64,000 bases of DNA, taken from contig NZ_LWHO01000002.1 in the NCBI RefSeq assembly GCF_001642025.1, forward strand, positions 1-64,000, in the 5' to 3' direction. Position 1 is the stretch's first letter. Each line of letters starts with the position of its first letter. The translations under genes and the position numbers were made by a program. Below the pieces are notes generated by a model. The model did not search any database and was not told the DNA's origin. It saw only the letters and a list, made by a program, of their open reading frames with translations. Origin of the DNA: Cutibacterium namnetense. GTDB lineage: Bacteria > Actinomycetota > Actinomycetes > Propionibacteriales > Propionibacteriaceae. Positions 28,504 through 36,217 of the stretch are shown piece after piece.

Positions 28504-31086
28504 ATGCGATACACGCTAAAGGATTACCAGGCCGAGACCGTGCGTGACGTTCTGCGGAACCTGGAACGTGCCCGCGACTCCTACCGCCGGTACACCGCGA
28601 AGTCGCAGTTCTCCCTCGCAGCGACGACGGGCGCGGGCAAGACCGTGATGGCTGCCGCCGTGATCGAGGCGCTGTTCTTCGGCAGCGACGAGTTCGACAT
28701 GGCACCGGACCCTGGCGCGGTGGTGCTGTGGTTCTCCGACGACCCGGCGCTGAACGAGCAGTCGCGTGCTCGCATCCAGGCTGCGGCAAGCAAGTTGGAC
28801 CACCGCCTCCGGGTGGTGCCGACGACGTTCTCCGAGCCCTCGTTCCGACCCGGCAACGTCTATTTCCTCAACACGCAGAAGTTGAGCAAGAACTCCCGCC
28901 TGGTCAAGGGTGCGCCGGAAGTCAACAGCGACGACGCGCTGCCAGGCCTCGAACCTCGTCCCGACGAGGTCCAGTCGTCCATCTACGACACGATCACAAA
29001 CACTATCGCCAACGAGGACCTGACCCTCTACCTTGTGCTGGACGAGGCGCATCGCGGCATGGGGACGCGCGCACGCGAACGGTCCACCATCGTGCAGCGC
29101 CTCATCAACGGCCAGAGCAGCGTGCCTGCTATGCCGGTCGTCTTCGGCATCTCGGCCACGGTTGAGCGCTTCGAGACTGCGATGAAGGAAGCCAAGGGCC
29201 GTGACGCGCTCCCATCGGTGCAGGTGGACTCCGCGATGGTTCAGGCTTCGGGGTTGTTGAAGGACGACATCGCCCTGTCGATCCCCGCCGAGGACGGCGC
29301 GTTCGAGACCGTGCTCCTGACCAAGGCCGTCGAGAAGATCAGGGCCTCCGAGAGCGCGTGGCAGGACTATGCGCGTGAGCAGGGCGAGGCCGAAGCCGTT
29401 CGCCCACTGCTGGTGGTCCAGGTCGGGGACAAGCCCTCGCAGGAGACCCTCACTCGGACGCTGGACACGATCTACGAGGCCTGGCCGGAGCTGCCCTACG
29501 ACGCCGTGGCGAACGTCTTCGGAGAGCACACGGACTTGACCGTAGGACAACAGGTCGTGCCGTACATCGAGCCGCAGCGCGTCCAGGACGCCACGCATGT
29601 GCGGGTGCTGCTGGCCAAGAGTGCAATCTCGACCGGCTGGGACTGTCCACGGGCCGAGGTGCTCGTCTCGTTCCGGCCCGCCAAGGATCGCACCCACATC
29701 ACACAGCTGCTCGGACGGATGATGCGCACACCGCTCGCCCGGCGCATCCCCGGCAACGAACTGCTCAACTCGGTGGACTGCCTACTGCCGCTCTTCGATC
29801 GCAAGACTGCCACAGAAGTCGCGGAACTGCTCATGAAGGGCGCTACGAGCAAGGACGCCGACGAGGGTGAAGATGGCGGCGGTGGACTTGGGCGCCGGGT
29901 GCTATTCGACCCGATCGTGCTAAACCCGAACCCGGCGATCGCCCAGGCCGTGTGGGGGCGCTTCGCGGCTATCCCGTCGGTAACGATCCCGAAGAAGAAT
30001 GTGAAGCCCATCCGTCGGCTCACCGCCCTGGCGACGGCGCTGTCGAAAGATCACCTTCTGGACGAAGCCGTGGAGAAGGCGCACAAGCACCTCCACGCCG
30101 TGCTCGACGGGCGCGCCGTGCAGTACAAGGAGAAGGTCGACGAAGCACGCCAGGACGTGCTCACGATGGAGGGCGAAGAAGTCCGCGGCCGAGTCGGAGG
30201 CGGATTCTCCTATCGTGCGTTCTCCGTGAGCGCCGACCCTCGCGCAATCGAGGACTACTACCGCACAGCCACGCGGATACTGAGTCCAGCGCTGTGCTCG
30301 TCCTACGTCGACCACCTCGTCGGGCCAGACGGGGACGAGGACGACCTCCTCGAAGCGCACATCACCCTCGCCTCACTCGGCCGAGTACACGAGATCGCCC
30401 AGGCTGTCGAACACGAGGCCGATGAACTGTCGCGACAGTGGCTTACGGATACCCGCGTCGCGCGCAAGGGACTGAGCGATGAGCGTCAGGCCGCGTACGA
30501 CGGGCTGGAGTCGATGTCGACGACGCCCGAACCGATCAGCCTTGTCGTCCCGAGGAACGGCCAGGCAGACACCAAGGTGCGTCATCCCGACGGCACCGAA
30601 GAAGGCCTGCCCACCCGCGAGATGCACCTGCTAGCCGCTGAGGACGGCACAGTGCCGATCACACTGAACGAGTGGGAGCGGAAGGTCCTCGACTCCGAAG
30701 CCGCACAGCCCGGCTTCCAGGGCTGGTACCGCAACCCCGACCGCGCGGCAAAGGAATCCCTCGCCGTGGCCTACAGGGACGAGGTGGGCGACTGGAAGGC
30801 GCTGCGTCCGGACTTCATCTTCTTCGGCACCAACCACGACGGCAGCGTCGCCGTGGACCTCGTAGACCCACACGGCCACCACCTCTCCGATGCGCTTCCG
30901 AAGTTGCGTGGCCTTGCCGACTTCGCCGAGCGCTTCGCAGACGACTTCCGCCGCATCGAGTCGGTCGCAGAGACCGGCGGCGTGCTCCGGGTCCTGGACA
31001 TCACGAAGCCGCGTGTCCGTGAGTCGATCCGCGCAGCCAAGAGCGCCAGGGCGCTATACGAATCGGAGCTGGCCAGTGACTACTAA
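28504..31086 (+). CDS. res: Type III restriction enzyme Res subunit (SF2 helicase-nuclease)
   Basis: An 860-residue protein starting directly after the mod stop. N-terminal SF2 translocase motifs are clear: Q-motif/DYQAET, Walker A TTGAGKT (residues 41-47), DEAH-type VLDEAHRG (near 180), GISATVERF, and motif VI QLLGRMMRTP (near 400). The C-terminal region holds the likely nuclease stretch RPDFIFF (near 768) then VAVDLVDPHGHHL; a standard P-D...D/E-x-K lysine is not obvious. Res uses ATP to slide or switch along DNA and cleaves when two unmodified sites lie head to head. With mod damaged, Res alone would be inactive in classical systems because it needs Mod for site recognition. Confidence 0.88.
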   Translation: MRYTLKDYQAETVRDVLRNLERARDSYRRYTAKSQFSLAATTGAGKTVMAAAVIEALFFGSDEFDMAPDPGAVVLWFSDDPALNEQSRARIQAAASKLDHRLRVVPTTFSEPSFRPGNVYFLNTQKLSKNSRLVKGAPEVNSDDALPGLEPRPDEVQSSIYDTITNTIANEDLTLYLVLDEAHRGMGTRARERSTIVQRLINGQSSVPAMPVVFGISATVERFETAMKEAKGRDALPSVQVDSAMVQASGLLKDDIALSIPAEDGAFETVLLTKAVEKIRASESAWQDYAREQGEAEAVRPLLVVQVGDKPSQETLTRTLDTIYEAWPELPYDAVANVFGEHTDLTVGQQVVPYIEPQRVQDATHVRVLLAKSAISTGWDCPRAEVLVSFRPAKDRTHITQLLGRMMRTPLARRIPGNELLNSVDCLLPLFDRKTATEVAELLMKGATSKDADEGEDGGGGLGRRVLFDPIVLNPNPAIAQAVWGRFAAIPSVTIPKKNVKPIRRLTALATALSKDHLLDEAVEKAHKHLHAVLDGRAVQYKEKVDEARQDVLTMEGEEVRGRVGGGFSYRAFSVSADPRAIEDYYRTATRILSPALCSSYVDHLVGPDGDEDDLLEAHITLASLGRVHEIAQAVEHEADELSRQWLTDTRVARKGLSDERQAAYDGLESMSTTPEPISLVVPRNGQADTKVRHPDGTEEGLPTREMHLLAAEDGTVPITLNEWERKVLDSEAAQPGFQGWYRNPDRAAKESLAVAYRDEVGDWKALRPDFIFFGTNHDGSVAVDLVDPHGHHLSDALPKLRGLADFAERFADDFRRIESVAETGGVLRVLDITKPRVRESIRAAKSARALYESELASDY

Positions 31087-31152
31087 AATGATAGCGATGC
31101 GTGCCGCGAGACGAGCAGACGGCGAGAAGACCGCACCCGAAGGAGCAGAGCA

Positions 31153-31641
31153 ATGACGCAGTCCGTGTTCTTCAGTTTTCAGTACGACCCCGACAATTGG
31201 CGCGTCCAGCAGGTGATGAACATGGGCGCGGTCTCCGGCGGGTCCGCGTTCTCTCCGCAGGACTGGGAAGCCGTGCGGTACAAGACCGACGCCGCCATCG
31301 AAAAGTGGATCCACGAGCAGATGAACTACACCAAGGCTGTGATCGTGCTCGTCGGTGCGACAACTTCGAAGAGCCGATGGGTCAGGCACGAGATCATCAA
31401 GGCGTGGAACGACAAGCGTCCATTGCTCGGCGTGCGAATTCACGGTCTGCGCGACAAGGACGGCTACACAGCATCCCGCGGCGCCGACCCGTTCGCGAGT
31501 ATTTCCATGACAGGCGGCGGAACGATGGCCAACTATGTGGAGCTCATCGACCCGGTCGACGGAGACAGTAAGGCGGTCTACCGCGACATCGAGAACAACC
31601 TGGAGGGCTGGGTGAATAACCGTGCCTACAGGCCGTCCTGA
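31153..31641 (+). CDS. TIR-like (MTH538/ThsB type) domain protein
   Basis: A 162-residue single-domain protein. It starts with VFFSFQYDPDNWRVQQVMNMG (residues 5-25; the S-F-Q-Y-x-x-D and W-R-V-x-x-V-x-N-M segments are diagnostic), has the strand AVIVLVGATTSKSRWV, and WVRHEIIKAW (residues 76-85) with the putative catalytic Glu80. This is the MTH538 TIR-like family to which the Thoeris sensor ThsB belongs; ThsB makes a nucleotide signal from NAD+ after phage infection. The ATG follows GAAGGAG. The next gene starts 20 bases before this one ends, so the two are coupled. No ThsA (SIR2 or macro type) is present. Confidence 0.85.
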   Translation: MTQSVFFSFQYDPDNWRVQQVMNMGAVSGGSAFSPQDWEAVRYKTDAAIEKWIHEQMNYTKAVIVLVGATTSKSRWVRHEIIKAWNDKRPLLGVRIHGLRDKDGYTASRGADPFASISMTGGGTMANYVELIDPVDGDSKAVYRDIENNLEGWVNNRAYRPS

Positions 31642-32533
31642 GTGCCCGTTCTGTGAGATCGTTCAGCAGGATGATCCCGTCGCCCGTGAGGTCTACCGGG
31701 ACGACCACGTGGTCGCCTTCTTCCCGACTGAGCCCGCGGTCCTCGGTCATGTCCTGCTCGTGCCGCGACGACACGTTCCCGACATCTGGAGCCTGAAACC
31801 TGAGGAAGCGGCACGTCTCTCGCGTACCTCGCTTCGTATCTCGTCGGCGATTCGCGATGCTCTCGTCCCCGACGGCTTGAACGTCATCCAGTCCAACGGA
31901 GAAGCCGCCACCCAGTCCGTACCGCACCTGCACATCCACCTGGTCCCGCGCTGGGAGAATGACGCCATGGGGCCGATCTGGCCCGACGAGACCGACTTCT
32001 CTGAGGCGGAGAAGGACAAGGCGCTTCAGCGGGTGCGCGGTGCTGTCGGGAACCTGGCTGTCGAGGCGCCTGCTCTCAGTCCCGATGACCGGCGCAAGCA
32101 CTTGGACTGCATTCAGGCTGTCGTCACTCGACAGTCCGCCGCATCCGCGTCGGTAAAGGGCTGGCTGTTGCCGATCGTGACCGCTACGTTCGGATTCGCC
32201 CTGACGCAGGACTCATGGCCGCTCGCAGCGCTCGGGCTTGTCTCGGTCATGTTGTTCGCGTATCTGGATGCGAACTACCTCCGGAGCGAGAAGAGGTTCC
32301 GGAAGCTCTACAACACCGTCGCGCGGTCGCGCCGGATGGTCCCGGACTTCACCCTCGACCCCTCAGATGCCGACGAGCCTCCTGAGGACGGGATGTCGGC
32401 GGAGACCAAGTGGCGCGCGTTCGTTCGAGATTATCTCCCTGAATGGGGCATCTGGAAATCCTGGTCCATCCTGCCGTTCTACTCGGCGCTCGCGGTCATT
32501 GGTGTGGGTGTCGTGATCGTTGTGGCGACCTAA
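31622..32533 (+). CDS. HIT (histidine triad) protein fused to membrane helices; candidate effector
   Basis: A 303-residue fusion starting at a GTG inside the TIR gene. Residues 8-110 are a HIT nucleotide-binding domain (CPFCEIVQQDDPVAREVY, HVLLVPRRHV) with the full H-x-H-x-H triad PHLHIHLVP at His102, 104 and 106. A linker follows, then hydrophobic segments at about 180-197 and 199-217, the motif YLDANYLRSEKRFRKLYN (213-231), an acidic loop, and a third membrane segment at about 283-302. HIT domains bind or hydrolyse purine nucleotide conjugates, so a reasonable role is a membrane effector that senses or cleaves the TIR-made signal. That role is inference. No stop or frameshift is seen. Confidence 0.8.
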   Translation: MPTGRPECPFCEIVQQDDPVAREVYRDDHVVAFFPTEPAVLGHVLLVPRRHVPDIWSLKPEEAARLSRTSLRISSAIRDALVPDGLNVIQSNGEAATQSVPHLHIHLVPRWENDAMGPIWPDETDFSEAEKDKALQRVRGAVGNLAVEAPALSPDDRRKHLDCIQAVVTRQSAASASVKGWLLPIVTATFGFALTQDSWPLAALGLVSVMLFAYLDANYLRSEKRFRKLYNTVARSRRMVPDFTLDPSDADEPPEDGMSAETKWRAFVRDYLPEWGIWKSWSILPFYSALAVIGVGVVIVVAT

Positions 32534-32690
32534 TCGTGCGCCTCGTGAATCGTTCAGCTGCCCCGTGGAGCATGACGCGGATCTTGCCAACCCGGCTGAC
32601 GATGGTGTCTTGAGAAAACTCGGTTTCGGGATACCTCCACCGTGTTCGCGGGAATCTTCGCATCCACCGCTCGGGCAGGTCGGTGTTGTC

Positions 32691-32721
32691 TTGCAGAGGT
32701 AAGAACGCGATGGCTATAGTG
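32691..32721 (+). promoter_or_regulatory. candidate promoter of the serine integrase
   Basis: TTGCAG (32691-32696) and TATAGT (32716-32721) are separated by 19 bases and lie 37 bases before the integrase GTG at 32758. The remaining sequence between 32534 and 32757 holds no gene I can support; an attachment site might lie here but none is recognisable without a partner. Confidence 0.4.
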
Positions 32722-32757
32722 CTGGACGGGAGTTACGTCTAGCGGTAGCCTTGACTC

Positions 32758-34314
32758 GTGAACGGGCGTTCGACCGCACCTCGCAAGGCAGCCATCTACC
32801 TCCGCATCTCGCAGGACCGCGAGATGGACGGACTCGCCATCGACCGCCAGCGCGAGGACTGCGAGAACCTCGCCCAGTTCCGGCGCTGGGACGTCATCGA
32901 GACCTACGTGGACCAGTCCAAGAGCGCCACTGACCGAACAACGATCCGTCCGGATTACGACCGTATGGTTGCGGACTACCTGCTCGGACGGTTCGACGCG
33001 ATCATCTGCTACGACCTCGATAGGCTCACCAGGCAGCCCCGACAGCTGGAGGACTGGATCGACGCCGCTGAGCTGCGCGGACTCGCCCTCGTTACGGCGA
33101 ACGGCGACGCGGACCTCTCCACCGACGGCGGGCGCATGTATGCACGCATCAAAGCCGCCGTGGCGCGTGCCGAGATGGAGCGCAAGAGCGCCCGTCAGTC
33201 TGCCGCCCAGCGTCAGCGCGCCATGCAGGGGCGTGCCCCGAAGGGCATGCGCCCACTTGGCTACGCCGTAGACGGCGAAGTGATCCCCCACGAGGCTGAG
33301 GCCGTGAGGGCGATCTACGACCTGTTCACTAGGATCGAGCACCCTGAATCGCTGCGCTCGCTCGCGCGGGCGCTCAGCGACTCCGAGAAGATCGATGGTC
33401 TTTCGCCCCTTCCCAAGCACACGCACACCGTGAGTGTCGAGCGTGCCGCCGCCCGCGAGCGGCAAGGCCTCGAACCCCGGCCGATCGTCGAGGACGGTCC
33501 GTGGTCTCCCTCGACCGTGCTGGGCATCCTGCGGAACCCTCGTTACGCGGCGCTGAGTACGTACACCCCGAAGTTTGCCCAGGCTGACGGGAAGCGGCGC
33601 CGGATGTGGAAGGCACAGATCCTCCGAGACGACGCCGGTGAGCCGATCCGAGGGCAGTGGGAGCAGATCGTTGACGACGAGACCTGGTGGAAGGCACAGC
33701 AAGTCCTCGACGACACGGAGCGGGTGACGAACACATCCGGCTCGACCAAGCGCAAGCACCTCGGCAGCGGGCTCTACCGGTGCGGATACGTCAATGAGGA
33801 CACCGGCGAGACGTGTGGGAAGAAGGTTACCGGGGCGCCGCGCGGGTACAAGTGCGCGGGCCACATCGTCCGCTCGGGCGCCGCCATCGACGACTTCGTC
33901 ACCACGGTCATCGCCAAGCGTCTTGCGCGCAAGGACGCGAGGGTGATGGTCGAGGTCGCGGACGGTGGGCCGCATGCGGCCGGCATCGACTCGGCGATCA
34001 GCGACCAGAGAGCGCGCATTCTGCGCGCCGAGGCCGACTACGACGCCGAGATCATTGAGGCACGCGACCTCAAGCGCGTACGGGACGCTGCAGAAGCGCG
34101 TATCCAGGAGCTGGAGGCCGAAAGGCTGATGCAAAGCCGTGCGGGCGCGTTGTCGCCGATCCTGGGCGTCGATGACCCTGCCGCAGCATTTCGGGAAGCG
34201 TCACTTGACCTCCGGCGTCAGACCGTCGACACCCTCGCCACGATCACGCTTCTCCCGCAGCCGCGCGGGCGCAAGGGGTTCAGGACCGAGTCTGTCGTCG
34301 TCGACTGGAGGTAG
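32758..34314 (+). CDS. int: large serine recombinase (integrase)
   Basis: A 518-residue large serine integrase. The resolvase domain (about residues 10-150) carries the catalytic serine in AIYLRISQDREMDGLAIDRQ (Ser18) and the CYDLDRLTRQPRQLEDWID and SARQSAAQRQR helices; a Recombinase domain follows (GMRPLGYAVDGEVI, ILRNPRYAALSTY), then a zinc ribbon (YRCGY...ETCGKK...GYKCAGH) and a coiled coil (about 420-470). Such enzymes insert and excise phages and mobile elements by attP x attB recombination. The GTG at 32758 gives a normal N-terminus. It sits between the TIR/HIT pair and ardA on the same strand. Confidence 0.93.
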   Translation: MNGRSTAPRKAAIYLRISQDREMDGLAIDRQREDCENLAQFRRWDVIETYVDQSKSATDRTTIRPDYDRMVADYLLGRFDAIICYDLDRLTRQPRQLEDWIDAAELRGLALVTANGDADLSTDGGRMYARIKAAVARAEMERKSARQSAAQRQRAMQGRAPKGMRPLGYAVDGEVIPHEAEAVRAIYDLFTRIEHPESLRSLARALSDSEKIDGLSPLPKHTHTVSVERAAARERQGLEPRPIVEDGPWSPSTVLGILRNPRYAALSTYTPKFAQADGKRRRMWKAQILRDDAGEPIRGQWEQIVDDETWWKAQQVLDDTERVTNTSGSTKRKHLGSGLYRCGYVNEDTGETCGKKVTGAPRGYKCAGHIVRSGAAIDDFVTTVIAKRLARKDARVMVEVADGGPHAAGIDSAISDQRARILRAEADYDAEIIEARDLKRVRDAAEARIQELEAERLMQSRAGALSPILGVDDPAAAFREASLDLRRQTVDTLATITLLPQPRGRKGFRTESVVVDWR

Positions 34315-34451
34315 ACCACCTGGTTGGGTAGCCACGCGGAGCGTGGCCGGGAGACCTCTTGAGAGCGGCGACGTGGCGTAAGCGCGTCGATTCACCGAGC
34401 ACGACTGCCTGTCGCGCCCGCCGCTCTCCTCAACCACGGAGGAGACCCGCC

Positions 34452-35006
34452 ATGACCACACGAACGAACACCGATATCACTCCACGAGCCTGGATCGGCT
34501 GCCTCGCCTGCTACAACAACGCTCGCCTCGTCGGCGAGTGGTTCAACGCCGAGACCGCCGACGAAGTCACCCTCGCCGACGTCCACGGCGGGGCTCATCG
34601 TGTACGCAGTGGACGCGAAGAGCTGTGGGTCATGGACCACGAGAACATCCCCGCCTCGGGCGAGATGAGCCCGGCGGAAGCCGCCGAGTGGGCGCGCGTC
34701 CTCCTCGCGGTCCCCGAGCATCAGCGCGAGGCCCTGTGCGCCTGGACGGCCTCCGGAAGCTACGTCGCCGAAGGTACCGGAGACCTGCCGTCTGTTCCCG
34801 ACTTCGAAGAGCGCTTCTGCGGAACCTGGGGCAGTTTCCGGGACTACGCCGAGACTCTCGCCGAGGAGATCGGCCTCATCCCGCAGGACGCGCCGGAAGA
34901 GCTTGTGCGCTACTTCAACTGGGTTGCCTGGACACGCGACCTCGAACACGACTACACGGTTGTCCGAGCCGACGCGATCTCCGTGTACGTCTTCAGGGAC
35001 CTGTGA
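34452..35006 (+). CDS. ardA: antirestriction protein ArdA
   Basis: A 184-residue, strongly acidic protein. The N-terminus PRAWIGCLACYNNARLVGEW and the central EELWVMDHENIP and WGSFRDYAETLAEEIGL stretches are typical of ArdA, a DNA mimic that blocks restriction complexes, mostly Type I, during conjugative entry. The ATG at 34452 follows GGAGGAG. The 137 bases before it contain hairpins (CCACGC gga GCGTGG and GAGAGCGGCG ... CGCCGCTCTC) that may terminate the integrase transcript. Neighbours are the integrase and mobilization genes, as in conjugative elements. Confidence 0.88.
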   Translation: MTTRTNTDITPRAWIGCLACYNNARLVGEWFNAETADEVTLADVHGGAHRVRSGREELWVMDHENIPASGEMSPAEAAEWARVLLAVPEHQREALCAWTASGSYVAEGTGDLPSVPDFEERFCGTWGSFRDYAETLAEEIGLIPQDAPEELVRYFNWVAWTRDLEHDYTVVRADAISVYVFRDL

Positions 35007-35017
35007 AGGGAACGATC

Positions 35018-35224
35018 ATGAGTGCTGAGTCCAACGCCTACAGCCACGCCGAATCGTTTCGCTGGTGGGTCGGCAACCCCGAGATGGGCGATGAGGAGGG
35101 TCACCTCCATGACCTGCTCGCCTTGCACAAGGCAACCGTCGAGCTGATCCGCCAGCAGCGCGACCTTCTCGGGTATTACGACACCGATGCCGAGCTGTTC
35201 GGCGATGACCCCGACGTCGACTGA
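35018..35224 (+). CDS. small acidic hypothetical protein
   Basis: A 68-residue acidic protein (starts MSAESNAYSHAESFRWW, ends DAELFGDDPDVD), rich in Asp and Glu, preceded by GAAGGGA and 11 bases behind ardA, so very likely the second gene of the same transcript. I do not recognise the family. A predicted helix spans about residues 29-50 (HDLLALHKATVELIRQQRDL). A perfect terminator follows at once. It may be an accessory element protein. Confidence 0.65.
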   Translation: MSAESNAYSHAESFRWWVGNPEMGDEEGHLHDLLALHKATVELIRQQRDLLGYYDTDAELFGDDPDVD

Positions 35225-35230
35225 GTTCAG

Positions 35231-35268
35231 AGTGCCCGTAGCTTCGGCTACGGGCACTCGCTTTTCTT
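35231..35268 (+). terminator. rho-independent terminator after ardA operon
   Basis: AGTGCCCGTAGC (35231-35242) and GCTACGGGCACT (35247-35258) pair perfectly over 12 bp around a TTCG tetraloop and are followed by CGCTTTTCTT. This is the clearest intrinsic terminator in the window and separates the ardA transcript from the convergent mobilization genes. Confidence 0.95.
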
Positions 35269-35272
35269 CCGA

Positions 35273-36217
35273 CTACCAGCCGCGGTAGCTCTCGTAGAGC
35301 TTCTTTCCGAGTCACCAGAGCAGCCAGGCGAACAGAGCGCATCCGCCGAGGGCGGCGAGGGCAATGAGTGCCTTCGCCCACCAGGCACTCGCGGCGGCGA
35401 CGGAGTCTCAGGCCCATCCGAGCAGCGGTCCGAGGCCGAGCATCTGCGTGATCCCGCCGACCATCCCCGTGAGCATGATGAACGCGACGGTGAACGGGAC
35501 CAGGGCAAGGCACATACGACCGACCGTCGCCCAGGTGACCCTCGCCGAAAGTCGCTCGACTCGCCGCTCGGCCCGCCCGACGGCGCTGACCACTTCGTGG
35601 GCGCGGCCGGTAAGCTCGGCGAGCTTCTCGGGGCCGAGCCTGACCAACCGCTCTTCGAGCCCCTCGACGGTCTTCTCGACCCTCTGGACGGGAACCTCGA
35701 CAGCCTCTGCAAGTCGGTCATCGAGTACCTTCACAGCGTGCTCGGTGAGCTTGCCCGTGTCGATACGGACGTGGCCGCGCTTACGGACGGCCTCGGCGAG
35801 GTCAGCCGAGGCTGAAGTCGTCGTCTTCAGCTCCTCGCTGATCTTCTGTGTCATCGTGTATGCGGCCAGGTCCGCCCTGGTGACCGAGGACCCGTCGGGC
35901 AGCTTCACGACCTCGCTGCTGCTCAGCTGGTGCGCGACGGCGCTCAGCGTCTTCTCGATCTCGTTCAGCCGCTTCTTCGTCTCGGCGTCGAGCGACAGCG
36001 TGGAGGGAAGCTCGTGCTGCCGCGAGGTCGACAGGCGATCCAGCCGCGTCATCTGCTCCTCGTCCATCACCTTCACGTACTCGGTCAGGTCGGCGACGGT
36101 GTTCGTCAGCTTCGCGATCTGCTGCATGTTGGCGTCGTGCTGTGAGATCAAGTTCTCCAGGAGCTCCGTAGTCTTCTGCTGCTCGTCGGCCTGCTTGATC
36201 CTGTCCAGCGCTCCCAT
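35273..36217 (-). pseudogene. coiled-coil membrane protein nested in relaxase gene; two in-frame TGA codons near its end
   Basis: Residues 1-269 (to 35411) begin MGALDRIKQADEQQKTTELL, form long heptad-like coiled coils (about 10-60 and 150-225) and a membrane helix (CLALVPFTVAFIMLTGMVGG). After a TGA at 35408-35410 the same frame continues with DSVAAASAWWAKALIALAAL and more of a second membrane helix, meets a second TGA at 35312-35314, then reads LGKKLYESYRGW and a TAG at 35273. The intended product is thus about 314 residues with two helices. The first 416 bases overlap the relaxase 3' part in another frame, as mobB overlaps mobA in RSF1010-type plasmids, so a role in relaxosome-membrane coupling is plausible but inferred. 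Confidence 0.6.

Noticed and set aside
28516-29697. Open frame of 393 codons on the minus strand
   Set aside because: It lies opposite the helicase part of res, which has all SF2 motifs.
32554-34134. Open frame of 526 codons on the minus strand
   Set aside because: It is antisense to the serine integrase, whose domains are complete on the plus strand; the minus translation has no domain and the His/Arg/Leu-rich look of a GC-rich shadow.
35312-35410. Reading TGA as tryptophan in the nested gene
   Set aside because: TGA ends many intact genes in the window (for example xseA, greA, mutA, tpx), so recoding of the whole genome is excluded; local mutation is simpler.
35248-35721. Open frame on the minus strand with Ser/Arg-rich product
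   Set aside because: Shadow of the nested membrane-protein gene in another phase; no fold, and it runs through the clear terminator at 35231-35268.
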